NCBI GenBank assembly: GCA_958346935.1
Contig: CATVTM010000021.1
Location: forward strand, 1 to 28,380
Source of the DNA: an uncultured Collinsella sp.
Lineage (GTDB): Bacteria; Actinomycetota; Coriobacteriia; Coriobacteriales; Coriobacteriaceae
Length of the DNA: 28,380 nt
Direction: 5' to 3'
Below the pieces are notes generated by a model. That model saw only the letters and a list, made by a program, of their open reading frames with translations, was not told where the DNA came from and did no database searches. Position numbers and translations under genes: made by a program. Positions 14,876-23,079 of the stretch are shown piece after piece. How positions within the stretch are numbered: position 1 is the first letter of the stretch; every line of letters begins with the position of its first letter.

Positions 14876-14904
14876 TATGTAATTCTACAGCAGCCATTTT
14901 TCAA
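14876..14904 (-). promoter_or_regulatory. putative promoter of the small membrane protein gene
   Basis: On the minus strand TTGAAA (14904-14899) is followed after 17 bases by TACATA (14881-14876), about 27 bases before the start codon. The -35 is good and the -10 moderate. Confidence 0.4.
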
Positions 14905-14941
14905 AGACTATGGCTGTCCTAAATAACGTGCACTTTCGCTG

Positions 14942-14971
14942 GAGGGTCGCTGTTTTACGGCCCTCTTTTTT
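14942..14971 (+). terminator. intrinsic terminator upstream of alaS
   Basis: GAGGGTCG (14942-14949) pairs with CGGCCCTC (14958-14965) with one G-U, followed by six T residues. It functions on the plus strand and lies just before the alaS promoter. It therefore most likely ends the sigma/AI-2E operon transcript some 340 bases past the transporter stop, after crossing the antisense of the small membrane protein gene. Confidence 0.75.
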
Positions 14972-14997
14972 GCACTTGCGCGGTGGGATGGTAATAT
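14970..14997 (+). promoter_or_regulatory. promoter of the alaS operon
   Basis: TTGCAC (14970-14975), a 16-base spacer, and TAATAT (14992-14997) preceded by TGg form a good extended -10 promoter. Transcription would begin near 15004 and give a leader of about 40 bases with a small GTTTC/GAAAC hairpin (15013-15027). No T-box is present. Confidence 0.6.
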
Positions 14998-15043
14998 CGT
15001 TACGTTTGAACTGTTTCGATGTGAAACCGAGGAGATTCCCTCT

Positions 15044-17701
15044 ATGAGTGCTGACTACCCGTCAATGACTACGGCCGAGATCCGCTCCAAGTTCCTCAAC
15101 TTCTTTGAGGAGCGCGGTCTTAAGCTCTATCCTTCTTCGTCCCTTGTTCCCGACGATCCCTCGCTGCTGCTTGCCAACGCCGGCATGAATCAGTTTAAGG
15201 AGTACTACCAGGGCAAAAAGACCATGAAGGAGATCGGCGCGATCTCCTGCCAGAAGTGCGTCCGCACCAACGACATCGATTGCATCGGCGAGGACGGCCG
15301 TCACCTGTCCTTCTTCGAGATGCTCGGCGACTTCTCCTTTGGCGGCGTCTCCAAGCAGCAGGCCTGCGCTTGGGCCTTTGAGCTCATCACCAAGGAGTTC
15401 AAGCTGCCGCTCGACCGCCTGTACTTCACCGTCTTTACCGAGGACGACGAGACTCACGACGTGTGGCGCTCCCTGGGCGTTGCCGAGGATCACATCTCCC
15501 GTTTGGGCGAGGACGACAACTTCTGGGCCGCCGGCCCCACCGGCCCCTGTGGTCCGTGCTCCGAGATCTACTTTGACATGGGCGAGGAAGTCGGCTGCGG
15601 CAGCCCCGACTGCAAGCCCGGCTGCGACTGCGACCGCTTCCTGGAGTTCTGGAACCTCGTCTTTACCCAGTACGACCGCCAGGAGGACGGCTCCATGCCG
15701 GAGCTGCCGCACCGTAACCTCGATACGGGCATGGGCCTGGAGCGCATGGCCGCCATCATGCAGCACAAGACCGCTAACTACGACGGCGATCTGATGCAGC
15801 ATCTCATCAAGCTGGGCGAGGAGATCAGCGGTAAGACCTATGACGCCGACGATTACTCCGGTGCTAGCCGTTCTCTGCGCATCATCGCCGACCACTCCCG
15901 TGCCGTTGACTTTATGATCTCTGACGGCATCCTCCCCGGTAACGAGGGACGCGAGTACGTCCTTCGCCGCCTGCTCCGCCGCGCCGTGTTCCACGGTCGC
16001 CTGTTGGGCATCGAGGGCGCCTTCTTGACCAAGTTCATCGACGAGGTTAACGCTCAGATGGGCGAGGCTTATCCCGAGCTGCTCAAGAATGTCGCGCTCG
16101 TCAAGGGTATCGTCGCCTCCGAGGAGGAGCGCTTCTCCACGACGCTCGACAACGGCCGCGTCTATCTGGACGAGGCCCTGGCAGCGCTTGCTGAGGGCGC
16201 CGTGCTTCCGGGCGATGTCGCCTTTAAGCTGCACGACACCTTTGGTTTCCCCATCGATCTGACCGTCGAGATCGCCGGCACCGCTGGCCACGACGTCGAC
16301 ATGGACGGCTTCACTGCCTGCATGGAGGACCAGAAGGCCCGCGCCCGCGCCAATGCCAAGGGCGACGCCTGGGGCAGCTTCAACGACGTGTGGGTCGAGC
16401 TTTCGGACAAGGTCGCAGCGACCGAGTTCGACGGCTATGACAACGATGTGATCGAGGGCGCCAAGGTTGTCGCCATCGTGCGCAACGGCGAGTCCGTCGA
16501 GTCCGCTGCCGCCGGCGAGGATGTCGAGGTTGTGCTCGACCGTACCCCGTTCTATGCCGAGATGGGTGGCCAGCAGGGCGATGCCGGCAAGCTTTCCGCC
16601 GAGGGCGTTGTTCTGACCGTTGCCGACACCAAGAACCACAACGGCCTGTATGCCCACGTCGCGCACGTTGCCGAGGGCACGCTGACTGTCGGTGCCGCTG
16701 TTACCGCCGCGCTCGACGCCGAGCGCCGTGGCTTCCTGCGCCGCAACCACACCGCCACGCACCTGCTCGATGCTGCCCTTAAGCAGGTCCTGGGCGAGCA
16801 CGTCTCCCAGGCCGGCTCGCTGGTGACGCCCGAGCACCTGCGCTTTGACTTCACGCACTTCGAGGCCCTATCCTCCGAGCAGCTCAAGGCTGTCGAGGAC
16901 CTGGTCAACCAGCAGATCTTCGCTTCCAAGCCGGTCGTGACCCGTGTCATGGGCATTGACGAGGCTAAGGCTGCCGGCGCTGTCGCTCTGTTTGGCGAGA
17001 AGTACGGCGATGTCGTCCGCGTCGTCTCCGTGGGCGCCGAGGACCAGCCGTTCTCCCGCGAGCTCTGCGGTGGCACGCACGCTGCCAACACCGCCGAGAT
17101 CGGCCTGTTCAAGATCATTTCCGAGTCCTCCACAGGCTCCAATGTCCGCCGTATCGAGGCTGTGACCTCTAAGGGTGCCCTCGACTATATGGCCGACCGC
17201 CTGGCGCTCGTTGACGCCGCCGCCGCTGCGCTCAAGTGCCGCGTCGACGAGGTTCCCGCCCGCGTGGAGAACCTGCAGGCCGAGCTGCGCGAGACGTCCA
17301 ACAAGCTCAAAAAGGCTTTGACCGGTGACTCCTCCGACGCTATCTCCAGCGCCATCGAGGGCGCCGTCGAGCTCGACGGCTACAAGCTCGTCGTCGCTGA
17401 GCTCCAGGGCCTTGAGGCTGCCGACCTGCGCAACGTCTGGGATACCGTGCACCAGAAGGTCGCCGGTCCTGTCGCCTGCGTCGTCGCCAGCGTGACCGAG
17501 AAGGGCACCCCGGCCCTGCTCGCCGCCGGCTCCGATGACGCCGTCAAGGCCGGTTTCCACGCCGGTAACGTGATCAAGCAGATCGCGGGCCTGGTCGACG
17601 GTCGCGGTGGCGGCCGTCCCAACATGGCCCAGGCCGGTGGCAAGAACGCCGCCGGCATCGCCGATGCCCTCGCGGCCGCTAAGACCGCGCTCGGCGCCTA
17701 A
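15044..17701 (+). CDS. alaS: alanyl-tRNA synthetase
   Basis: A class II synthetase that charges tRNA-Ala via the G3-U70 pair and edits mischarged Ser and Gly. The 885-residue protein is full length. It has an N-terminal catalytic core with RHLSFFEMLGDFSFG and GPTGPCGPCSEIY, and a tRNA-recognition helical region. The editing domain carries the zinc-binding HxxxH (His569, His573 in NHTATH) and CxxxH (Cys675, His679 in CGGTH). A C-terminal coiled coil and DHHA1-like domain end in GRGGGRPNMAQAGG. The start follows GAGGAG (15029-15034). It heads an apparent six-gene operon that runs to 21720 with gaps of at most 17 bases. Confidence 0.98.
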   Translation: MSADYPSMTTAEIRSKFLNFFEERGLKLYPSSSLVPDDPSLLLANAGMNQFKEYYQGKKTMKEIGAISCQKCVRTNDIDCIGEDGRHLSFFEMLGDFSFGGVSKQQACAWAFELITKEFKLPLDRLYFTVFTEDDETHDVWRSLGVAEDHISRLGEDDNFWAAGPTGPCGPCSEIYFDMGEEVGCGSPDCKPGCDCDRFLEFWNLVFTQYDRQEDGSMPELPHRNLDTGMGLERMAAIMQHKTANYDGDLMQHLIKLGEEISGKTYDADDYSGASRSLRIIADHSRAVDFMISDGILPGNEGREYVLRRLLRRAVFHGRLLGIEGAFLTKFIDEVNAQMGEAYPELLKNVALVKGIVASEEERFSTTLDNGRVYLDEALAALAEGAVLPGDVAFKLHDTFGFPIDLTVEIAGTAGHDVDMDGFTACMEDQKARARANAKGDAWGSFNDVWVELSDKVAATEFDGYDNDVIEGAKVVAIVRNGESVESAAAGEDVEVVLDRTPFYAEMGGQQGDAGKLSAEGVVLTVADTKNHNGLYAHVAHVAEGTLTVGAAVTAALDAERRGFLRRNHTATHLLDAALKQVLGEHVSQAGSLVTPEHLRFDFTHFEALSSEQLKAVEDLVNQQIFASKPVVTRVMGIDEAKAAGAVALFGEKYGDVVRVVSVGAEDQPFSRELCGGTHAANTAEIGLFKIISESSTGSNVRRIEAVTSKGALDYMADRLALVDAAAAALKCRVDEVPARVENLQAELRETSNKLKKALTGDSSDAISSAIEGAVELDGYKLVVAELQGLEAADLRNVWDTVHQKVAGPVACVVASVTEKGTPALLAAGSDDAVKAGFHAGNVIKQIAGLVDGRGGGRPNMAQAGGKNAAGIADALAAAKTALGA

Positions 17702-17718
17702 GAATCTAGGTAGTCGCT

Positions 17719-18147
17719 GTGGTCGCGCTTGCGCTGGACATAGGGGAGACCAGGATCGGCATCGCCGTCTCGAGCCGTGATGGCAAGATGGCGATGCCTG
17801 TCAAGGTGCTCCCGGCTGCAGAGGTCACCGGTATGGCCAAGACGTTCCGCTACCTGCTCGAGGACTATGAGCCCGATATCCTGGTAAGTGGGCGTCCCCT
17901 GACCATGGCCGGTGAGCCCGGTCCCCAGGCCGAGCGTGTTGCCGCTGTTGCGCAAAAGATTGCCGACGAGCTCGATCTTCCGCTGGAGTTTGAGGACGAG
18001 CGCCTGTCCTCGCAAGAGGCCAAGCGTATCCTGCGCGAGCAGGGCCTCAACGAAAAACAGATGAGGGGCAAGATTGACATGATTGCCGCCAGCCTGTTTT
18101 TGCAGACGTGGCTTGATCGTAAAAACGAGGAGGTTTCGCATGCCTAG
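17719..18147 (+). CDS. ruvX: Holliday junction resolvase-like RNase H-fold protein RuvX/YqgF
   Basis: A 142-residue protein of the YqgF family, an RNase H-fold nuclease implicated in Holliday junction cleavage and in 5' processing of pre-16S rRNA. The acidic active site is present: Asp7 in LDIGETRIG, the Glu/Asp of EFEDERLSS, and Asp in KIDMIAAS near the C-terminus; VSGRPLTMAGEPG is the central family loop. The start is GTG 17719, chosen because the family begins exactly here (hydrophobic strand then D-x-G). Its ribosome binding site (AGG at 17708-17710) is weak and translation may depend on alaS 17 bases upstream. The alaS-ruvX-mltG order is widely conserved in Gram-positive bacteria. Confidence 0.93.
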   Translation: MVALALDIGETRIGIAVSSRDGKMAMPVKVLPAAEVTGMAKTFRYLLEDYEPDILVSGRPLTMAGEPGPQAERVAAVAQKIADELDLPLEFEDERLSSQEAKRILREQGLNEKQMRGKIDMIAASLFLQTWLDRKNEEVSHA

Positions 18148-19573
18148 CGCTCCCGATCCGCGCCAGCCGAATCGTACACGTCAGCCGGCGTCGCGCCCTG
18201 CCCAGCCTGGCCAGCGTCCGGCACAGCCGACCCAGCGCGCAGCTCAGTCTGCCGCGCGCCCGGTGCAGTCCTCCTCTCGTTCGGCCCAACCTGTTCAACG
18301 GACGGGTCAGCAGCCTTCTGCTCGTTCGGTTCAGTATCCGGCTTCTCACACGGCTCAGCAGCCCACTGCTCGTTCGGCTCAGCCTGCAGGCGGTGCTCGC
18401 TTTAAGCAACAGGCACCTACCCAGCGAACGCAGGTCCCCCAATCGCATTCGCATCACGCTCGCGGTTCGCATGGCGTTGCTCCGGCGACTCGCTCGAGCT
18501 ACAACACGCATGCTCGTCGCGGTGCTCAAAAGAAGAGTTCTCCGGTTCCTATGATCATCGGCGTTGTGGTGGCCGTAATCGCGCTTGCTACTATCGCTTT
18601 CTTTGTCGTGCCTGCCGTCAAGGGTTTCTTTGCCGGTGAGGATACGAAGGTTACGGCTTGTCAGCAGGTTACGGTGACCATTCCCGATGGTGCTTCGGGC
18701 GACACGATCGCCTCGATTCTCTCCGAGAACCATATCGTCGAAAATCCCAAGGATTACTATGCGGCGGTGAAAAAGCTCAACGCCGATATGTCGCTCAAGC
18801 CTGGTGATTATTCGTTCACCACACTCATGGATGCGACCAAGGTTGTTCAGCAGCTCATGGAAGGCCCCAACGCGGGCTCCAATGCGCTGACTATCCCTGA
18901 GGGCCTGACGGTCGATCAAGTCGCCGACCGTGTGGCCCAGGCCTACGACAGCATCTCTAAGGAAGACTTCCTCAACCAGGCCAAGGCCTCCAACTACGTG
19001 GACGACTATAGCTTCCTTAAGGGCGCCGCCAACGACTCGCTCGAGGGTTTCTTGTTCCCCAAGACCTATTCGTTGGGTGATTCGCCGACGGCCGATGACG
19101 TGATTCGCGCTATGCTCGATCAGTTTAAGACCGAGTACAAGTCGCTTGACTTTGCGAGCTGCGAAGCCAAGATCAAGGAGCGCTATGGTGTGGAGATGTC
19201 CGACTACGACATCGTCAACTTGGCCTCTATCGTTGAGCGCGAGGGCCTCAACGCCGATCAACGTGCGCACGTGGCCTCGGTCTTCTACAACCGCCTTGCC
19301 GGCAAGCTCGACGGTCTGCGCTATCTCAACAGCGATGCGACCATGATGTATGTCACCGGTGGCGAGGTTACCGCCGACGACCTGCAGAGCGATAGTCCGT
19401 ATAACACCTATAAGCACGAGGGTCTGCCGCCCACGCCCATCTGCTCTCCGTCGCTCGAGGCACTCAAGGCCACGCTTGAGCCGACCGACTCCGATGACCT
19501 GTATTTCTACATTACGCAGGACGAGGAGTACTTCTCGCAAACCTACGAAGAGCATCAACAGTCTTGGAATTAG
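18140..19573 (+). CDS. mltG: endolytic transglycosylase MltG (YceG-like)
   Basis: MltG cuts nascent peptidoglycan at the membrane and is thought to end glycan-strand growth. The 477-residue protein has a cytoplasmic N-terminal tail of about 133 residues that is disordered and built from degenerate repeats rich in Gln, Pro, Arg, Ser and Ala (e.g. RSAQP, RPAQP). One membrane helix follows (about 135-160), then a LysM-like region (VTIPDGASGDTIASIL), and the YceG domain with catalytic Glu366 in LASIVEREG and the NTYKHEGLPPTPI motif. GAGGAGG (18127-18133) gives the ATG at 18140, overlapping the ruvX stop by 8 bases. The tail is unusually long for the family and may be a protein-binding platform in the divisome; that is inference. 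Confidence 0.94.
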   Translation: MPSAPDPRQPNRTRQPASRPAQPGQRPAQPTQRAAQSAARPVQSSSRSAQPVQRTGQQPSARSVQYPASHTAQQPTARSAQPAGGARFKQQAPTQRTQVPQSHSHHARGSHGVAPATRSSYNTHARRGAQKKSSPVPMIIGVVVAVIALATIAFFVVPAVKGFFAGEDTKVTACQQVTVTIPDGASGDTIASILSENHIVENPKDYYAAVKKLNADMSLKPGDYSFTTLMDATKVVQQLMEGPNAGSNALTIPEGLTVDQVADRVAQAYDSISKEDFLNQAKASNYVDDYSFLKGAANDSLEGFLFPKTYSLGDSPTADDVIRAMLDQFKTEYKSLDFASCEAKIKERYGVEMSDYDIVNLASIVEREGLNADQRAHVASVFYNRLAGKLDGLRYLNSDATMMYVTGGEVTADDLQSDSPYNTYKHEGLPPTPICSPSLEALKATLEPTDSDDLYFYITQDEEYFSQTYEEHQQSWN

Positions 19574-19574
19574 C

Positions 19575-20072
19575 ATGAGGATTTTTAGCCCCAAACGATA
19601 CGTTGCCTCGGTCGATCGCATCGACCTTGATACCCTGTGGGCCGACGGCAAGCGCGCCATTCTGCTCGATCGCGATAACACCTTGGTGCCGCGCGACACC
19701 GAGCAGGTTCCCGCCGCGGTTTCCGCTTGGCTCGACGCCGCTCGCGCCAAAGGCTTTAAGCTGTGCATGGTGTCCAACAACTGGCATCGCGACCAGGTCA
19801 TGAGCTCTGCACGCGAGCTGGGGCTCGAGGCCATCAGCCACGCCATGAAGCCGGCGCCGTTTGCCCTCAAGGCGGGTCTTAAGCGCCTCGGCGCCACGGC
19901 CGACGAGGCGGTGCTGATCGGTGATCAGCTTTACACGGACGTGTGGAGTGGCAATTTCGCCGGCGTCGATACCATCCTGGTAAAGCCGCAGGCGACGCAG
20001 GACCTGTGGTATACGCAGATCTTCCGTATCTTTGAGCGCCGGGCCCTGCGCGACCTTCCCTGCGAGGAATAG
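19575..20072 (+). CDS. YqeG family HAD IIIA-type phosphatase
   Basis: A 165-residue HAD-superfamily protein of the YqeG/PGP-MitoI type. Motif I is LLDRDNT with Asp32 and Asp34 (family usually DxDNT), motif II is SNN, the conserved Lys lies in HAMKPAP, and motif III is IGDQLYTDV. All catalytic positions are kept, so it should be an active phosphatase. Relatives include phosphatidylglycerophosphate phosphatases, but the substrate here is not established. It starts one base after the mltG stop codon and is surely co-translated with it; the ribosome binding site is poor. The next gene, aroK, starts 8 bases after its stop. Confidence 0.88.
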   Translation: MRIFSPKRYVASVDRIDLDTLWADGKRAILLDRDNTLVPRDTEQVPAAVSAWLDAARAKGFKLCMVSNNWHRDQVMSSARELGLEAISHAMKPAPFALKAGLKRLGATADEAVLIGDQLYTDVWSGNFAGVDTILVKPQATQDLWYTQIFRIFERRALRDLPCEE

Positions 20073-20080
20073 GTCTCGCT

Positions 20081-20614
20081 ATGTCCCAGCACACTAAACA
20101 CGGCTGCGACCATATCTTCTTTATCGGCTTTTTGGGCGCGGGCAAATCGACGCTCGCGCGCAACGTCGGCACTATGTTCAAGCGGCGTTTTATCGATACC
20201 GACCGCCTGGTCGTGCGCCGCTGCGGCAAGTCGGTAACCGAGATTTTTGAGACCGAGGGCGAGGATCGTTTCCGTGAGCTCGAGACCTCGGCGCTCCGTT
20301 CGCTCCAAAGCGAACGCAGCCTGTTGGTGTCGTGCGGGGGCGGTATCGTCGAGACGCCGGTGAATATTGAGCTGATGCACGAAATGGGTACGTGCGTGTA
20401 CCTCGAGGGCGACTTCGAGGATTCGATTCGCCAGATTCGTCGGTCCGACACGCGCCCCGATTTCCGCTCGCCCGAGCATGCCGCGCGTCTGTTTGAGCAT
20501 CGCCGTCCGCTGTATCGCCAGGCCGCCGATATTACCCTTGATATTCGCAACAAGTCCTTCGAGGACGTTTCCTACCTTTGTGCCGAGATGCTTTTGGAGC
20601 GTGGACTGCTATGA
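20081..20614 (+). CDS. aroK: shikimate kinase
   Basis: It phosphorylates shikimate at the 3-hydroxyl with ATP, step five of the chorismate pathway. The 177-residue protein is complete: Walker A GFLGAGKST (16-24), the DTD of the shikimate/Mg site, EGEDRFRELE with the substrate-binding Arg, CGGGIV, the lid Arg in DTRPDF, and RRPLYRQAAD. Nothing suggests loss of activity. The stop overlaps the next gene, an AroB-like protein, in ATGA. An aroK-aroB pair is classical, but here the partner has lost its active site, so the source of 3-dehydroquinate must lie elsewhere or shikimate must be scavenged. Confidence 0.93.
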   Translation: MSQHTKHGCDHIFFIGFLGAGKSTLARNVGTMFKRRFIDTDRLVVRRCGKSVTEIFETEGEDRFRELETSALRSLQSERSLLVSCGGGIVETPVNIELMHEMGTCVYLEGDFEDSIRQIRRSDTRPDFRSPEHAARLFEHRRPLYRQAADITLDIRNKSFEDVSYLCAEMLLERGLL

Positions 20615-21720
20615 TTCGCCGTCAACTGATCAATTTCCAAAACCGCAGTGTCGATGTCCGCGTCGGATTGGGCGCGTTCGAGGAGCTGCCGCGTATGTTT
20701 GCCTCGGCTGTGGGCAAGCCTAAGCGCGCGATGGTCGTTTGGAACGACGCTACATCCGAGCGTTTTGGTGAGGTCGTCGAGCATGCGCTGGTTGATGCCG
20801 GTTTTGCCGTGTCGCTGCTCGTCCTCGAGGTTTCTCCTGCCGGTGCTACGCTGGCCGATGCCGATACCGTCTTTGGCGCCCTGTCTGCCAACGGCATTAC
20901 CTGCGACGACCTGGTTGTCGCCGTTGGCGATGCCGCGACCTGCTCGGTTGTTAGCTGGTGCGCCAACCAGTGGTGTGGCCGAACCGAGTGCGCGCTGCTG
21001 CCGACGACCTTCGACGCCATGCTCACGGTCGCGACGACCATGAAGCCGCTCATCGCTTCGTCGGCGAATGCGCTTCCCGCTATCGCGTTCCGTCCTGAGC
21101 CGGGCTTGGTCGTGTGTGACCTCGACCTTGTTCGCGAGGCGGACCCCGAGGACCTCAAGCTCGGCTATGCAGTACTTGTCGGCACCATGCTTTCGAGCAG
21201 CAAGTCTCGCTGGAATCAGTTTACTGAGACCGTCCCCGAGATCCTCGCGGGCGAGGAGGTCGCGCTCGTCAATGCCGTTCAGTGGTCTCAGACTGCCCGC
21301 AAGGACGTACTGATGGCCACGAACCCGAGCGCCCGCCACGCGCTCGATTTTGGCAAGACGGGGGAGCGTACCCTGCGCGCTTGCTTGGGCGATGCCGCTT
21401 CGCAGGCCCCTGCCTACCAGCTGTTGTCCGAGGGCATGCGCTTTGAGGCGCGCCTTGCCCACGACGCCTGCGACTTCGATATCGATTACGTTTTTGATCT
21501 CGATGACTACCTGGAGGACTTTGGCATCGAGGAGCTTGCCTTCGACTTGGAGCCTGCCGCATATATCGAGGAGTTCCGCAGACAGCAGTTTGTCCGCTCG
21601 AACCGCAGCATGCTGCCGCTGCCCGCGGCGCTCGGCGCCATTCGCCTAACGAACGTTGAGGACGAGGTTCTTGAGCGCCATGCTCACGCCTATTTGGCTT
21701 CTCGTAAAGAACTTCTCTAA
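20611..21720 (+). CDS. 3-dehydroquinate synthase-like protein lacking catalytic residues
   Basis: A 369-residue protein alignable along its length to AroB, e.g. LVVCDLDLVREADPEDLKLG with the VVVDLDCLKTLPPRELASG region of E. coli AroB, and LLPTT with QVPTT. Yet the key residues are gone. The NAD motif GGGxxGD reads VGDAATC (105-111). The zinc Glu of GLAEV is Val188. The His of GHTxGH is Lys249 and the next His is Arg253. The third ligand (HGEAV) falls at Ala268-Tyr-Gln. The catalytic DKK reads RQQ. Lys145 remains. It cannot be a normal dehydroquinate synthase. It overlaps aroK (ATGA) and has an undamaged frame with normal codon use, so it is maintained: a pseudoenzyme or a new activity. Confidence 0.8.
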   Translation: MIRRQLINFQNRSVDVRVGLGAFEELPRMFASAVGKPKRAMVVWNDATSERFGEVVEHALVDAGFAVSLLVLEVSPAGATLADADTVFGALSANGITCDDLVVAVGDAATCSVVSWCANQWCGRTECALLPTTFDAMLTVATTMKPLIASSANALPAIAFRPEPGLVVCDLDLVREADPEDLKLGYAVLVGTMLSSSKSRWNQFTETVPEILAGEEVALVNAVQWSQTARKDVLMATNPSARHALDFGKTGERTLRACLGDAASQAPAYQLLSEGMRFEARLAHDACDFDIDYVFDLDDYLEDFGIEELAFDLEPAAYIEEFRRQQFVRSNRSMLPLPAALGAIRLTNVEDEVLERHAHAYLASRKELL

Positions 21721-21757
21721 GATTTATTGACTTCCATCGTCTTTCGTATCATGTTGA

Positions 21758-21819
21758 GGGGCGGGTTTTCAATCGGTTGCGAATCGCTCGCGATTCCGTA
21801 CGTTGATTGAGCCCGTCCC
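21758..21819 (+). other. long two-part hairpin between the AroB-like gene and the Xaa-Pro peptidase
   Basis: An outer stem pairs GGGGCGGG (21758-21765) and CAATC (21770-21774) with GATTG (21805-21809) and CCCGTCCC (21812-21819). Nested inside is a perfect 6-bp stem GAATCG/CGATTC (21781-21786, 21791-21796) with a four-base loop CTCG. Only GTCTTT follows, so it is a poor intrinsic terminator. It may end the alaS operon or be a structured leader of the peptidase. A TTGACT (21727-21732) and TATCAT (21747-21752) upstream are only 14 bases apart, so a promoter before the hairpin is uncertain. Confidence 0.45.
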
Positions 21820-21851
21820 GTCTTTATGAAGACAACAAGAAAGGAATCTGC

Positions 21852-22982
21852 ATGTCTGAGTTTGATGCCGGTCCTGCCGGTCGTATCGAGCGTGTCCGTG
21901 CCCTGATGGCTGAGCGCGGCTACGACGCTATCGTGGTGCGCGACGAGGCCAACCTTCGTTGGCTTACGGGCGTGAAGGGCGTCTTCGATTACACCTTCGA
22001 GTTCCCGCACGCTGCGTTTATTACGGCCGGCCAGTGCCTGTTCCATACCGACTCGCGCTATCTCAACAGTTTTGAGGAGAACACGCCCGCCGGCAGCCCC
22101 TGGGTCTACGACATGGACGAGGGTACCATCCCCGGTTGGGTCGCCGGCAAGATCGCGGCCAACAAGTGCCGCGTCTGCGCTGTCGAGGACGATATGCAGA
22201 TCAATTTCTACCAGGGTATTCAGCGTGGCCTGGAGGACCGCTCCGTTGCCTGCATGCTGCCGCTGATGCATGACGACATTCGTAAGATGCGCGCCATCAA
22301 GGACGCCGAGGAGATCGAGCTCATGCGCCACGCGCAGTCGATCACCGACGCCGCCTTCCAGCATATGCTCGGCTTTATTAAGCCCGGCATGACCGAGAAG
22401 CAGGTTCGCAACGAGCTCGAGAACTATATGTTCGCCAACGGCGCCGACAGTCTGGCCTTCGGCTCCATCGTGGCGAGCGGCCCCAATACCGCCAACCCGC
22501 ACGCCGTGCCGAGCGACCGTGTGATCGAGAAGGGCGATTTTGTCCTCATGGATTACGGCGCGGGTTACTGCGACTATCGTTCCGATATGACGCGTACCGT
22601 CGTGATGGGCGAGCCCACGCAGGAGCAGCTTGACCTCTACGCGCTCGTGCGCCGCACGCACGAGGAGTGCGTCGCCGCCATCCATCCGGGCGTCGAGGGC
22701 AACGACATTTTCAAGCTTTCCAAGCAGATCATCGGCGATGCCGGTTATGGCGATTACTACAACCATGGCCTGGGCCACGGCGTGGGCATCGACATCCACG
22801 AGCTGCCCAACTTCAACCGCAGTAAGAACATTATCGAGGTCGGCTCGGTTGTTACCATGGAGCCCGGCGTCTACCTGCCGGGCGTGGGCGGCGTGCGCCT
22901 GGAAGACTACGGTGTCGTCACCGAGAACGGTTACGAGCCCTTCACCAAGACCCCGCATGACCTCCACGTCATCGATTGCTAA
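21852..22982 (+). CDS. pepP: Xaa-Pro aminopeptidase/dipeptidase, M24 family
   Basis: A cytoplasmic dimetal peptidase that removes N-terminal residues preceding proline. The 376-residue protein has a creatinase-type N-terminal domain (about 1-130) and the pita-bread catalytic domain. All five metal ligands are present: Asp234 (LMDYGAG), Asp245 (RSDMTR), His309 (GLGHGVG), Glu337 (TMEPGVY) and Glu351 (VRLEDYG). AAAGGAA upstream supports ATG 21852; an in-frame ATG at 21807 falls inside the preceding hairpin. It stands directly before efp as in Bacillus (yqhT-efp), but here a strong terminator and a new promoter separate the two. Whether it acts on dipeptides (PepQ-like) or longer peptides cannot be told. 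Confidence 0.92.
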   Translation: MSEFDAGPAGRIERVRALMAERGYDAIVVRDEANLRWLTGVKGVFDYTFEFPHAAFITAGQCLFHTDSRYLNSFEENTPAGSPWVYDMDEGTIPGWVAGKIAANKCRVCAVEDDMQINFYQGIQRGLEDRSVACMLPLMHDDIRKMRAIKDAEEIELMRHAQSITDAAFQHMLGFIKPGMTEKQVRNELENYMFANGADSLAFGSIVASGPNTANPHAVPSDRVIEKGDFVLMDYGAGYCDYRSDMTRTVVMGEPTQEQLDLYALVRRTHEECVAAIHPGVEGNDIFKLSKQIIGDAGYGDYYNHGLGHGVGIDIHELPNFNRSKNIIEVGSVVTMEPGVYLPGVGGVRLEDYGVVTENGYEPFTKTPHDLHVIDC

Positions 22983-23005
22983 TCTACTTTGGTAGATAGT
23001 TTGGT

Positions 23006-23048
23006 GCGGGGCGTCCGGAATGTTTCGGGCGTCCCGCGTTCTCTTTTT
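23006..23048 (+). terminator. intrinsic terminator of the Xaa-Pro peptidase gene
   Basis: GCGGGGCGTCC (23006-23016) pairs with GGGCGTCCCGC (23027-23037), allowing G-U, followed by CTCTTTTT. It starts 23 bases after the stop codon. Confidence 0.85.
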
Positions 23049-23079
23049 ATGCGCTCGCTGCAGGCGCCGTCTGCAAGTG

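Noticed and set aside
15062..16858. 598-codon open frame antisense to alaS
   Set aside because: Explained by alaS, which has every catalytic and editing motif; no independent signal.
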